Both the position numbers and the translations under genes were made by a program. From Flammeovirga aprica JL-4 (GTDB lineage: Bacteria; Bacteroidota; Bacteroidia; Cytophagales; Flammeovirgaceae), in contig NZ_JABANE010000027.1 of the NCBI RefSeq assembly GCF_012844305.1, forward strand, positions 1-64,000: a DNA stretch of 64,000 nucleotides, read 5' to 3'. The notes under the pieces were generated by a model. That model ran no database searches and was not told the DNA's origin. It saw only the letters and a list, made by a program, of their open reading frames with translations. This document shows, piece by piece, positions 17,593-26,889 of the stretch; within the stretch, counting starts at the first letter, position 1, and each line of letters starts with the position of its first letter.

Positions 17593-18573
17593 ATGGAATT
17601 AGTACAAAATAAACCAAAATATATAGCAGATCATATTTACTCCGCAGATCCTTCTGCGCATGTTTTTAATGGGAAATTATACATCTACCCTTCACATGAT
17701 ATAGAATCCGGAGTACCTGAAAACGACAATGGAGACCACTTTAATATGCAGGATTACCATGTATTTTCAATGGATGAAATTGATGGTGAAGTAACGGACC
17801 ATGGGTGTGTTTTAAAATTGGAAGATATTCCATGGGCAGGACGACAAATGTGGGCGCCCGATGCCGCAGAGAAAAATGGAAAGTACTATTTATATTTTCC
17901 GATGAAGGATAAGAATGATATTTTCAGAATGGGTGTTGCCATCAGCGACAAACCTGAAGGCCCTTTTATTCCAGAAGCCACTCCAATGGATGGAAGCTAT
18001 AGCATTGACCCTGCCGTATTACAAGACAATGATGAAGATTATTATATGTATTTCGGAGGTATTTGGGGTGGACAATTACAACGATACAGAGACAATAAAG
18101 CCATAGAAGTAGGGCAAGAACCTGCAGATCATGAAGATGCTTTATGTCCAAAAGTTGTGAAGCTGACAGCTGATATGAAAGGCTTCGCGGAGGAACCAAA
18201 AGACCTAGTGATTTTGGATGAAAACGGTGAGCCTTTGAAAGCTGGTGATCATGATAGAAGGTACTTTGAAGGGCCTTGGATGCATAAATACAACGGCAAA
18301 TATTACTTCTCATACTCTACAGGAAATACACATCAAATCTGTTATGCAGTAGGTGATTCCCCTTACGGACCATTTCAGTACAAAGGAGTGATTTTAACTC
18401 CCGTAGTAGGATGGACCACACATCATTCCATCGTAGAATTTAAAGATAAGTGGTATCTGTTTTATCACGACAGCAAACCTTCAGGCGGAAAAACATGGTT
18501 ACGAAGCGTCAAATTTATCGAAATAGATTATAGTAGTGACGGGACAATTTCAACAATCGACGGTCAAATGTAA
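17593..18573 (+). CDS. GH43 family glycosidase, cytoplasmic beta-xylosidase/arabinofuranosidase type
   Basis: A 326-residue five-bladed propeller enzyme of GH43. The three acidic catalytic residues fit the family: Asp19 in YSADPSAHV (base), Asp139 in SIDPAV (pKa modulator) and Glu226 in YFEGPWMHK (acid). There is no signal peptide, so it should work in the cytoplasm on sugars brought in by the symporter encoded just upstream. Length is that of a single propeller without the C-terminal beta-sandwich found in the second GH43 (30979). It probably removes xylose or arabinose from imported oligomers; which of the two cannot be read from the sequence. Confidence 0.9.
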   Translation: MELVQNKPKYIADHIYSADPSAHVFNGKLYIYPSHDIESGVPENDNGDHFNMQDYHVFSMDEIDGEVTDHGCVLKLEDIPWAGRQMWAPDAAEKNGKYYLYFPMKDKNDIFRMGVAISDKPEGPFIPEATPMDGSYSIDPAVLQDNDEDYYMYFGGIWGGQLQRYRDNKAIEVGQEPADHEDALCPKVVKLTADMKGFAEEPKDLVILDENGEPLKAGDHDRRYFEGPWMHKYNGKYYFSYSTGNTHQICYAVGDSPYGPFQYKGVILTPVVGWTTHHSIVEFKDKWYLFYHDSKPSGGKTWLRSVKFIEIDYSSDGTISTIDGQM

Positions 18574-18597
18574 CGGATAGTTTAATATTTCATTTCG

Positions 18598-18627
18598 AAA
18601 AGCATGTCAATTTGATGTGCTTTTTTT
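18598..18627 (+). terminator. Rho-independent terminator after GH43
   Basis: AAGCA-tg-TCA / TGA-tg-TGCTT stem with a 2x2 internal loop followed by seven T residues, 25 bases after the stop codon. Confidence 0.7.
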
Positions 18628-18670
18628 GTTTCTAGACTTATTACTTAAATCTTGATAAGGCTTATAAACT

Positions 18671-18706
18671 TAGACCCATAATTGAAATTATGGGCTTTTG
18701 GGAAGC
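18671..18706 (+). repeat. Solo half of REP-type family B
   Basis: TAGACCCA-TAATTGAAATTA-TGGGCTTTTGGGAAGC, nearly identical to the right end of the element at 7537-7699 read on the other strand. No inverted partner was found within 200 bases. The gap from here to 19058 holds nothing else that I can support. Confidence 0.65.
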
Positions 18707-19058
18707 TTTCTCATTTTCATACCTACTGTTTTGAAATTGTATGACACCATTTTTTTGATTGTAACATTGATTACTAAAATAACTAACATCATAAACTAGG
18801 ATAGCTTTCCAATAGTAAACAGTTTAATAATTTCCCCATTAAAAAACACAACACCCAACTTTACAATTACTGTATTTTAGCGACCGTATGCAATAACTAT
18901 TACTTTAGCAATTTTAGACGTATACAAGAAATGAAGCACTGTAATGCAACATCTCTACTGCTTCATTTTTGATATTTTTTGATCACAATTTTATATTTTA
19001 TAATTCTTCATTAGCATAGTTTTACTTTCAACGAGATATCTCTTAAGCTGTTGAGCAT

Positions 19059-19191
19059 TTAAAATTGGGATAGATTGGATTAATATTTTTGAGTCTATTC
19101 AAGGCAGAGTAGAAGAGCATAGCTATAGCTACGAGATGATATTCTAACGTAGAATAGGCTCAAAAAGATAATCCAAAACTTCCTATTTTAA
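19059..19191 (+). repeat. Structured repeat, family D copy 1
   Basis: A nested inverted repeat. The outer arms run TTAAAAT...TTGGATTA and TAATCCAA...ATTTTAA. Inner arms are TTTTTGAGTCTATTC (19086-19100) and GAATAGGCTCAAAAA (19152-19166). Within are the conserved blocks AAGGCAGA, GAGCATAGC and TCTAACG. A second copy with different arm sequence is at 38770-38876. It lies about 110 bases before the GH8 gene. Confidence 0.7.
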
Positions 19192-19301
19192 TTGAACAAT
19201 AGCTTCGATGAAATGAATTCAACTCTTCTACTTTCTATGTTGTTCCGGCTACCTCATTAGTAAAGAGAAAGAGTGCTAACTAAATCAACACACTTATTGA
19301 A

Positions 19302-22300
19302 ATGAAATACTATTACAACAAAAGGACGAGCTTTAAAGCTTTATCCTTTGTATCACTCAACTTTATTAAATTAATTTCTTTGATAACGGTTATGCTATTC
19401 CAACTGAGGGTGGAAGGTGGTACCGTTATCAACAATGCAGAAATCAAAATCCAAGCGGAAACATTAACCTTGGGTGGGGCCTATGCAGGTACCACAACAA
19501 CACCTTTTAATGGAATTATTCTTTATGCGAATGATGATAAAGGTTCAACGACCATTAATTTATCTGATGCTCCCGGGTTATTTGACATTGCAGTTAGAGG
19601 AGCTTCCACAAATAGTAGTGCGGCAGGAGTAAGCCTAGAAATTGATGGTGTTGAAGTCACTTCTTTTTCTTTCTCGGGTACTTCAGCGACCACACAAACT
19701 AAATCTGTTAAGATTGAAGGTAATCCAGGAAATAGAACCATAACATTAGTTTTAAAAACGGATGATGGCTCCAATGACACTATTTTAGATTGGATTTCTT
19801 TTGTGAGAACGGGAGATATTCCACCACCACCTGCTCCTCCTGTCTTACCCTCTCAAGGAGCATTTTATACAGGAAACTACAGAAATATGTTCAAGGAGGC
19901 AGGGTTTACGCAACAGCAGATTGATGCAAAAATTAACGAGGTCTACCAACAATTATTCTATGGTGATGATGCCACCGAAAGAGTGTATTATCCTAAAGGA
20001 ACAGATGAAGCTTATATTCTTGATATAGACAATAATGATGTGCGATCAGAAGGAATGTCATATGGTATGATGATCGCCGTGCAGATGAATAAACAAGAAG
20101 AGTTTGACCGCATGTGGAAATTTGCTAAAACACACATGCAACATGGTCCGGGTAATCGAGAAGGTTATTTTCGTTGGATTGTAGATGCAAGTGGCAATGA
20201 ACTAGATCCCAATACTGCATCTGACGGTGAAATCTACTTCGTAACCGCTTTGTATTTTGCATCTGTTCGTTTTGGGGATAGAGGAGGAATTTATAATTAC
20301 CGTGCTGAAGCAGATTATATTTTGGAACAGATCATGAATAAAGGTTGGCCTCACAATCAAATCATAGGCTCAGTTCCAAATATGTTTAATGAGGAGAAAA
20401 AAGTGTGTTTTGTTCCTTATGCTAATGCCTCCACGTATACAGACCCTTCTTATTTCTTACCGTCCTTTTATGAAGTATGGGGAATTATGGCCAACACCAA
20501 TCAGCAATATTGGAAAGATGCCGCTGATGTTGCCCGTGATTTCTTTCAGTCGGCCGCTCATCCCACTACTGGCTTAATGCCCGATTATTCCAATTATGAT
20601 GGATCACCAACCGGAGGTCATAAGGAAGATTTTGTGGTGGATGCATGGCGCTGTGCAATGAATGTGGCAATGGATTATGCATGGTTTAAAAAAGACGAAC
20701 GTGAAAAAGTAGTCACTGATAATATCCAAGACTTTTTCTACAGTGAGGGAATTTACAGTTACTCTAGTGGATATACTTTAAATGGCAATCCATTACCGGG
20801 CACAAATTACCAAGCGGTAGGATTAGTAGCTTGTAATGCCATGACTGCCTTAGCCTCTACTGATGCTAAAGCATGGGAATTTATCAATGCCTTATGGGAT
20901 CGAGCACCTACCACAGGAAGATACCGTTATTACGATGGGCTATTACAAATGATGTGCTTGTTACATCTATCAGGAAATTTCAAAGCTTACGTAGATGGAA
21001 CTTCAAATCCTGTAGACCCAATTCCAGTAACAGGAGTGACTTTAACACCATACACACTTTCCATTCAAGAAGGAAATGCATCGAACCTTAGTGTTGCAGT
21101 ATTACCAACCAATGCAGATAATAAAGCCGTTTCTTATACTTCTTCAAATACCAATGTAGCAACTGTTTCTACATCAGGAAGAGTACAAGCCATTGCAGAA
21201 GGTACTTCAATCATCACAGTAACTACAGCAGACGGTGGCTTTACAGACCAAACTTCAGTGACTGTAACATCTATACCAGTATCAGAACAAACGCCTTATT
21301 TAGGAAGTCCACAAGCTATCCCGGGAACAATTAACGCGATAACTTTTGATAATGGAGGGGAAGGAGTAGCCTATCACGACACAGGAGTTGGGAATAATGG
21401 AAATGGTGATCGTCAGGATACAGATGTGGATACTGAGAGTAGAACAAACGGTGGAAATGTGGGTTGGATTGCCAATGGAGAATGGCTTGAATTTACCGTA
21501 AATGTAGCCAATGCAGGTGCTTATTCTATCTCCGCTGAGGTAGCTTCTGTTAATGCCAATGGAAGATTCCATATTGAATTCAAAGGAGTAGATCAAACAG
21601 GGGTAATAGCAGTTCCATCTACAGGAGCTTGGGGTACATTTACGAATGTCACGGCTTCAGGAGTGAATCTAACGGCAGGGCAACAAATTATGAGAATCGC
21701 CTTTGATGCAGGAGGATTTAACCTTGGAAATTTAGTCATCACAGCAGAAGGAAATAATGGCGGTGATAACGGTGGAGGCAATAACCCTAGTTGCTCATTT
21801 GGTTTACCAAGTACATCCGCATTCCCAACAACTAATACGAGTTTTACACATGCACATGTGTTAGGAAATGGCCCCGATTTATCTCAAGTCAATAATATTT
21901 CAGTGAATTGGTCAAAAGAAGGTAATCAAATATGGGATTTCTCTATGAGAACGAATAATGGAGTGCCCAATTGGTACGTGGACCTAAAAGGATCGATTAC
22001 GCATACTTTAGGAAGTGCATCACCTTCTATCACTTTTACAAACAGTGGCATTAATGGATTGGATGGAGAATATTGGATAGGGAAAGAGGGCACTAACGTA
22101 GTCTTACTTTCTAAAACCGGAACACATACCATTTATTTCAGTAATTCATCAACAGCCCCTTCTTGTTCTAATGCAAGGACAGCTTCTCAAAATGTAGCTT
22201 CAAAAGAAAGTTTACATTCAGAACTGACTTTATATCCTAACCCTGCCCAAAGCTATTTCACGATAAAAGGAATGGGTGATCAATCTGCATACATCAGCAT

Positions 22301-22448
22301 CTATACCATCAGTGGCGTAAAGGTCTTTACAACAGAACTTACTCCTGGTTTACAGAAAATAAGCACTCAAGGTTTTAAAAGAGGAACCTATGTTGTGCAG
22401 GTGCAATCTGATGGATTGAATCAAATAAGAAAACTAATTATTCAGTAA
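19302..22448 (+). CDS. Secreted modular GH8 xylanase or exo-oligoxylanase with CBM, BIG2, CBM6 and T9SS sorting domain
   Basis: A 1048-residue secreted enzyme. Order: signal region (1-40); CBM6/35-like beta-sandwich (about 45-170); GH8 catalytic domain (about 185-560); BIG2 Ig-like domain (about 570-655); CBM6 (about 667-806, GWIANGEWLEFTVNV); an unrecognised domain between two Cys residues (about 820-955); T9SS type A sorting domain (about 975-1048, LTLYPNPAQSYF). Catalytic residues are Glu250 in RSEGMSYGMM (acid) and Asp447 in FVVDAWR (base). The GH8 part resembles, from memory, the reducing-end xylose-releasing exo-oligoxylanase Rex of Bacillus halodurans (GAFYTGNYRNMFKEAGF is close to its N-terminus), so it may trim xylo-oligomers and not cut long xylan. 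The BIG2 and CBM6 modules fit surface or secreted work on insoluble xylan. Confidence 0.92.
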   Translation: MKYYYNKRTSFKALSFVSLNFIKLISLITVMLFQLRVEGGTVINNAEIKIQAETLTLGGAYAGTTTTPFNGIILYANDDKGSTTINLSDAPGLFDIAVRGASTNSSAAGVSLEIDGVEVTSFSFSGTSATTQTKSVKIEGNPGNRTITLVLKTDDGSNDTILDWISFVRTGDIPPPPAPPVLPSQGAFYTGNYRNMFKEAGFTQQQIDAKINEVYQQLFYGDDATERVYYPKGTDEAYILDIDNNDVRSEGMSYGMMIAVQMNKQEEFDRMWKFAKTHMQHGPGNREGYFRWIVDASGNELDPNTASDGEIYFVTALYFASVRFGDRGGIYNYRAEADYILEQIMNKGWPHNQIIGSVPNMFNEEKKVCFVPYANASTYTDPSYFLPSFYEVWGIMANTNQQYWKDAADVARDFFQSAAHPTTGLMPDYSNYDGSPTGGHKEDFVVDAWRCAMNVAMDYAWFKKDEREKVVTDNIQDFFYSEGIYSYSSGYTLNGNPLPGTNYQAVGLVACNAMTALASTDAKAWEFINALWDRAPTTGRYRYYDGLLQMMCLLHLSGNFKAYVDGTSNPVDPIPVTGVTLTPYTLSIQEGNASNLSVAVLPTNADNKAVSYTSSNTNVATVSTSGRVQAIAEGTSIITVTTADGGFTDQTSVTVTSIPVSEQTPYLGSPQAIPGTINAITFDNGGEGVAYHDTGVGNNGNGDRQDTDVDTESRTNGGNVGWIANGEWLEFTVNVANAGAYSISAEVASVNANGRFHIEFKGVDQTGVIAVPSTGAWGTFTNVTASGVNLTAGQQIMRIAFDAGGFNLGNLVITAEGNNGGDNGGGNNPSCSFGLPSTSAFPTTNTSFTHAHVLGNGPDLSQVNNISVNWSKEGNQIWDFSMRTNNGVPNWYVDLKGSITHTLGSASPSITFTNSGINGLDGEYWIGKEGTNVVLLSKTGTHTIYFSNSSTAPSCSNARTASQNVASKESLHSELTLYPNPAQSYFTIKGMGDQSAYISIYTISGVKVFTTELTPGLQKISTQGFKRGTYVVQVQSDGLNQIRKLIIQ

Positions 22449-22543
22449 TACTAAAAGGTATTAAGACAACAATCTTATCACAAATCAAGAGTCCAATTCA
22501 CGCTATCTCTTTGTCTTAATATTGATTAGAAGTACTTAAAAAT

Positions 22544-22690
22544 GCATCGTGCACCATGACTGAAGTCATGGGCAGGTGATACTGACTCCAATAACACTAA
22601 GGTGTTGTCTCCGTGATCAACTTTCAAGACTTCAGTCTTGATAAGGTTGGGGTATCACTTGCCCATAGTTTTAACTATGGTGTACGAAGC
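22544..22690 (+). repeat. Four-hairpin BIME-like element, family E copy 1
   Basis: Four palindromes in a row: CCATGACTGAAGTCATGG (22554), AACACTAAGGTGTT (22593), TCAAGACTTCAGTCTTGA (22624) and CCATAGTTTTAACTATGG (22663). The ends GTGCACCATG and CATGGTGTACG-like (other strand GTACACCATAG) are inverted relative to each other. The same element in opposite orientation lies at 29779-29925. It has no coding capacity and fills the gap between the GH8 and GH11 genes. Confidence 0.8.
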
Positions 22691-22763
22691 ATTTGTCAAT
22701 TTTATTGTACTCCAACTTCTTTTTGGGCTCTTGATCAATCTATGAAATGAAAACTTAATTACA

Positions 22764-24071
22764 ATGAAAAAATTACTAAACTTATGCTCTATGATGAGTG
22801 TATTTCTCCTTCCACTTTTATGTATAATTACTCCCTTCTCTCAAGTAAACGCCCAAACCATTTGCAACAATCAAATCGGCAATCAAGGAGGCTACACTTA
22901 CGAATATTGGAAAGACTCAGGGAATGGGTGTATTACTCTCAATAATGGAGGTAACTTCTATGTCTCTTGGAATAACATCGGCAACCTTTTAGCAAGAAAA
23001 GGGAAGCGTCCTGGAGTGAAAAATCAAACGGTGACTTATGGTGCCAATTACCAACCTTCCGGTAATTCTTATTTATGTGTTTATGGGTGGACAACAAGTC
23101 CATTAGTGGAATATTATATTGTAGAAAGCTGGGGAAGCTGGCGCCCGCCAGGAGGAACACCAAAAGGTTCTGTAACTACAGATGGAGGTACTTATGATAT
23201 TTATGAAACTACTCGTATACAACAGCCATCCATTGAAGGTACCAAGACATTTCAGCAATATTGGAGCGTCCGTAGATCCAAAAGGACAAGCGGTACAGTG
23301 ACATGTGCGAATCATTTCAATGCATGGGGATCATTAGGAATGAATATGGGAAACCTTTACGAAGTATCTTTTACTGTAGAAGGCTATCAAAGCAGTGGTA
23401 CTTGTGATGTGTACAGCATGACCATGGGCACAAGTAATGGAAATGGTGGCGGAAGTGGAAACTCCAATACCATCAAAGTGAGAGCAAAAGGAATCAGTGG
23501 CCAAGAGAAGTTGAATGTGAGAATTGACAACCAAACAATACAAACCTTGTCACTGACCAATAACTTCAAGATTTATACTGTCAATACTAACTCTTCAGGA
23601 GGTGTCAATGTAGAATATTTCAATGATACTAACGGCAGAGATGTGCAGGTAGATTGGATAGAAATCAATGGAAGTCGTAAGCAAGCAGAACAGCAATCTT
23701 ATAACACAGCAGTTTGGCAGAATAATACTTGTGGAGGCCAATACAGTGAATGGATGCATTGCAATGGCGTTATCGGTTTTGGAAATACATCAGGAGCAAG
23801 ACAAAGAAATCTATCTAGCCTTGAAGAACATTCTGAAAGTATTATTTTTCCTAACCCCATTAAAGAGAATTACTTCACGGTGAAAAATATTGATTTGGGT
23901 AATATAAACGAGATTTTAATCTATACTTCCCAAGGTCAATTAGTAGAAACAATTACTACATCAGGAGGAACAACAACCGTCCAATTACCAGCTACACTGC
24001 ACCAAGGAATCTATGTTTTTCATGTAGTCGGTACTGCAAATACTTTAACTCAAAGAGTGGTGATTCATTAG
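22764..24071 (+). CDS. Secreted GH11 endo-1,4-beta-xylanase with xylan-binding module and T9SS sorting domain
   Basis: A 435-residue secreted xylanase. The signal peptide ends near QVNAQ (residue 31). The GH11 beta-jelly roll covers about 35-220, with nucleophile Glu116 in [12 protein letters not shown] and acid/base Glu206 in [10 protein letters not shown]; the thumb and cord segments ([14 protein letters not shown] [19 protein letters not shown]) are present. A Gly/Ser linker leads to a module of the CBM36/CBM60 type (about 235-345; [10 protein letters not shown]), a family that binds xylan through calcium. The last 75 residues are a T9SS type A sorting domain ([12 protein letters not shown]). 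It is the third xylanase family in the locus and, like the GH8, is sent outside by T9SS. Confidence 0.94.
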   Translation: MKKLLNLCSMMSVFLLPLLCIITPFSQVNAQTICNNQIGNQGGYTYEYWKDSGNGCITLNNGGNFYVSWNNIGNLLARKGKRPGVKNQTVTYGANYQPSGNSYLCVYGWTTSPLVEYYIVESWGSWRPPGGTPKGSVTTDGGTYDIYETTRIQQPSIEGTKTFQQYWSVRRSKRTSGTVTCANHFNAWGSLGMNMGNLYEVSFTVEGYQSSGTCDVYSMTMGTSNGNGGGSGNSNTIKVRAKGISGQEKLNVRIDNQTIQTLSLTNNFKIYTVNTNSSGGVNVEYFNDTNGRDVQVDWIEINGSRKQAEQQSYNTAVWQNNTCGGQYSEWMHCNGVIGFGNTSGARQRNLSSLEEHSESIIFPNPIKENYFTVKNIDLGNINEILIYTSQGQLVETITTSGGTTTVQLPATLHQGIYVFHVVGTANTLTQRVVIH

Positions 24072-24078
24072 CACTCTT

Positions 24079-24187
24079 TGTAGACATGTAGCCTGCTACG
24101 TATAGATTGTATCATTTTTGATGAGATCTATAAACTCTCATGTTCTCCATTATTTCATGCAATTGCGTAGTAGGCTACGCTTCTACA
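24079..24187. repeat. REP-type inverted pair, family F
   Basis: Two inverted copies of the unit TGTAGA...GTAGCCT.CTACG: left hairpin GTAGCCTGCTAC (24088-24099), right hairpin GCGTAGTAGGCTACGC (24165-24180). It lies in the space where the GH11 gene and the convergent transporter gene end. Confidence 0.6.
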
Positions 24188-24213
24188 GAAGAGCAATCAA
24201 TAAATCCGAAATA

Positions 24214-24256
24214 AAAAAACCCGCTATTACTATGAAAAACCCCATAGCAATAGCGG
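24214..24256 (-). terminator. Terminator of the acetate-transporter-family gene
   Basis: On the minus strand CCGCTATTg-CTATG / CATAG-aAATAGCGG form a 13-bp stem with one mismatch, followed by a run of seven T residues, 25 bases after the stop codon. Confidence 0.8.
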
Positions 24257-24280
24257 ATCATTTATATCCAAAGAAACAGA

Positions 24281-24835
24281 CTATTTGATAATCTTATTTC
24301 CTAAAGGTAATACTACTTTACCAGCCAACTCATTGATGATAGCCGCTGCCATCATGTACCAAGCCGCACCAGCACAAATGATTAAATCAATTGCAGCGAT
24401 TGGTTTGAAAGCTTCAGAAACAAAGTGCTCTAAAACTAAGAATAAGAATCCTAAAAGAAGCGTACCGAAAGTAAACGCCATAGCTGTGTGAATTCTTAAA
24501 GAAGCGATAAACATGATCAATGTATAAAGCATCCAAGCTAATAAGAAGAATCCTACATCAGAGTGTGAAGATTCATAAATACCGTAGTGGTTACAAAGCC
24601 AGATGATACAAAGACCCATCCAGAATGCACCGTATGAAACGAATGCTGAAAAACCGAAGCTGTTTCCCATTTTTTGCTCTTGGAAACCAGCAATAAACTG
24701 TGCTAATCCACCAAAGATGATACCCATAGCCATCACAGGACCTAAGCCTACCCAGCCTAAGTTATGGAATTGTAATAATAATGTCGTTAAACCAAAGCCA
24801 GCTAAACCTACAACAGCAGGATTCCCGTTTTTCAT
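24281..24835 (-). CDS. satP: AceTr-family (GPR1/FUN34/SatP) acetate/succinate transporter
   Basis: A 184-residue inner-membrane protein with six hydrophobic helices. The family signature NPAVVGLAGFGLTTLLL follows the first few residues (canonical NPA-GL-GF), and the second helix contains the expected Gly-rich stretch GIIFGGLAQFIAG. Members move acetate or succinate with protons. It is transcribed toward the GH11 gene and away from the oxidative xylose operon, so it is a separate unit. It could export or recover acetate freed from acetylated xylan; that link is inference. A TACATTTG promoter box lies about 65 bases upstream. Confidence 0.88.
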   Translation of the reverse strand: MKNGNPAVVGLAGFGLTTLLLQFHNLGWVGLGPVMAMGIIFGGLAQFIAGFQEQKMGNSFGFSAFVSYGAFWMGLCIIWLCNHYGIYESSHSDVGFFLLAWMLYTLIMFIASLRIHTAMAFTFGTLLLGFLFLVLEHFVSEAFKPIAAIDLIICAGAAWYMMAAAIINELAGKVVLPLGNKIIK

Positions 24836-24899
24836 TGTTTTGTAATTAAGATTGTTAGATAATTGATAGAGATAAAATCTCCTCCATTTTTTGCAGTCG

Positions 24900-24907
24900 C
24901 AAATGTA
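24900..24907 (-). promoter_or_regulatory. -7 promoter box (TACATTTG) of the transporter gene
   Basis: Exact TAnnTTTG match on the minus strand, about 65 bases before the transporter start codon. No clear -33 box was seen. The rest of this 346-bp gap between divergent genes (24836-25181) shows nothing else that I can support. Confidence 0.5.
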
Positions 24908-25181
24908 GTGATATATCAGGCGATCATTCGTTAATGAGTGGTAATCTCAAGGCTTAATAATATAATAATTATCAATTGTAGTACATTTTTTATGCATACT
25001 CATTAGTGAAGTGTTTGAAGTAAAGAAATATTTTCAAAAAAGAGGATTAATATACGTCAAATGAACGGTTTAACGCCATGAACTAACTTTTTACTACTTT
25101 AATCACTACGTCATCACTACTCACCTATTGCCTTTCATGTTTGGAGTCGCTTAAATTATGATAACAAACAAAAGGAATGAA

Positions 25182-26870
25182 ATGAAAAGACATTTACTAA
25201 TACTCTTATTTTCTATACTTCATACCTATGCTTTCGCTCAGGTACAGGTGCGAGATACCACCCTTGTGTGGCAACATTATGATTATACTTTAGATGAGCA
25301 TTATAGTATAGCTTCTTTTTCTACAACTGAAATTGTTGAAAGGGAATTTAAAGGAATTGTACTGGAAAATGAATTGGTGAAAATTACAGTAGTGCCTGAA
25401 TTTGGGGCTAGAGTAGTCTCTTTTATCTACAAACCTACTGGTCATGAGCAACTTTATACCAATGAATTAGGAGTTCCTTATCTGATAGGGGACAATATTT
25501 TTTATCATGACTGGCTCATGCAGTACGCAGGTGTTTTTCCTACTTTTCCAGAGCCCGAACATGGGAAATATTGGTGTGTTCCATGGAACCAAAAAGCACC
25601 TGAAGTACTGAGTGATGGGGTGAGATTGTCAATGTGGTTACAAGATAATTTAGACAATCCTCAGCGTCCTTCACAATACAACAATGGAGTAACGAATGTG
25701 ACCTGTTACTTTGATGTAATTCTTAGAGAAGGAGCGTCAAATTTTGAGGTCAATGTACGACTGGAAAATCTTGCAGTAGATAATAATTTGGAATATTGGA
25801 CATGCGTCACTTTTGCTCCAGGTTCTACAGTTGAAAATCCTCGGACTTCATTTAATTCAGAGATGATTGTTCCTATTGATCAATATGAAGTAGGATGGAG
25901 TCCCGGAAATTGGTTAACGAGTATAGATAAACTTGTTTCGAATGGACCGAGAGTGCAAGAATATACAAATTTACCATTACTCAAAAATTGGGAAGAGCAA
26001 GGCATCGCTTATGCTTACCCTAGCTTCAAGAAAGATTTTTATGGGGTGATCAATCATGATAACGAAGAAGGGCTTTTTAGAATTTCAAACGATCAATCAC
26101 TCACTCCCGGATTGAAGTTCTGGGCATGGGGAGAGCCAGGAGAGAACGTTGATGTCAGTGATTTTTATGCTTATGAAAGACCTAATGTTGAATTATGGTC
26201 AGGATTATCACAGCAGTTTTTTAAGGATTATAAAATGGCTGCTTATGAGCGATTGGAATGGACCGAGACTTACATGCCGTCAGTGGGTTTAAGTCATGTT
26301 GATTACATCGATAAACATTTTGCATGGGATCTGGAACAGCCTTCTTTGAACAGAATTAATTTCACCACTTTCCAGCCTCTTGAAAAAGAGTATAAAGTGC
26401 AATTGTTGGTAATGGATGATGAGGAGGAAATGTACCAAAAAATTTACACAGTTCAGTCGTCCACAGTACAGTCATTTAAGGAAGAGATTATTTTTTCTGA
26501 ATTGAATATTCCAGTCGATAAGTATAAAGCGAGCCTTTCTGTAATAAAAGAAGATAAGGTGTTGCACTCTGAGACATTTAATGTAACGGTTGGTGATGAA
26601 AGAGATCCATCAGAAGAGGATGTCATCAGCAGTTTGGAAAAGGAGCTTGTGGTGCAATTTAAAAATCAAAATACAGGACAAATTGATATTGTTTTCTCTG
26701 ATCACTCACAGCGATTGATACAGTTATATGATTTGGAAGGAAGAGTAGTTTTTCAGCAAAACACCAATCTAACTGAAGTGAAAATAACAGCATTGACCAA
26801 AGGTATTTATATCGTCAATATTCAAGATAATAATCAAAATAAGCTGACGAAGAAAGTGGGCATATTATAA
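25182..26870 (+). CDS. Secreted mutarotase-like (DUF5107-type) protein with T9SS sorting domain
   Basis: First gene of the oxidative xylose operon. I chose the Met eight codons inside the longest frame because MKRHLLILLFSILHTYAFAQ is a clean signal peptide; the frame itself opens at 25158. The central 350 residues resemble the aldose-1-epimerase/galactose-mutarotase beta-sandwich of DUF5107 proteins (ENELVKITVVPEFGARVVSF, FYHDWLMQYAGVFPTFPEP, FWAWGEPGENVDVSDFYAYE, ELWSGLSQQFF). Conserved acidic and His residues in those segments are candidate active-site groups. The last 80 residues are a T9SS sorting domain (IQLYDLEGRVVFQQ, GIYIVNIQ). It might act on sugar ring ends or glycosidic bonds outside the cell; the reaction is unknown and I do not assign one. 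The SDR gene follows after 19 bases. Confidence 0.75.
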   Translation: MKRHLLILLFSILHTYAFAQVQVRDTTLVWQHYDYTLDEHYSIASFSTTEIVEREFKGIVLENELVKITVVPEFGARVVSFIYKPTGHEQLYTNELGVPYLIGDNIFYHDWLMQYAGVFPTFPEPEHGKYWCVPWNQKAPEVLSDGVRLSMWLQDNLDNPQRPSQYNNGVTNVTCYFDVILREGASNFEVNVRLENLAVDNNLEYWTCVTFAPGSTVENPRTSFNSEMIVPIDQYEVGWSPGNWLTSIDKLVSNGPRVQEYTNLPLLKNWEEQGIAYAYPSFKKDFYGVINHDNEEGLFRISNDQSLTPGLKFWAWGEPGENVDVSDFYAYERPNVELWSGLSQQFFKDYKMAAYERLEWTETYMPSVGLSHVDYIDKHFAWDLEQPSLNRINFTTFQPLEKEYKVQLLVMDDEEEMYQKIYTVQSSTVQSFKEEIIFSELNIPVDKYKASLSVIKEDKVLHSETFNVTVGDERDPSEEDVISSLEKELVVQFKNQNTGQIDIVFSDHSQRLIQLYDLEGRVVFQQNTNLTEVKITALTKGIYIVNIQDNNQNKLTKKVGIL

Positions 26871-26889
26871 ATTTTTTAGAGCTACTATT

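Noticed and set aside
24285..24845. Open frames on the plus strand opposite the transporter gene
   Set aside because: They mirror a clear six-helix AceTr-family gene on the other strand and have Pro/Lys-rich nonsense content.
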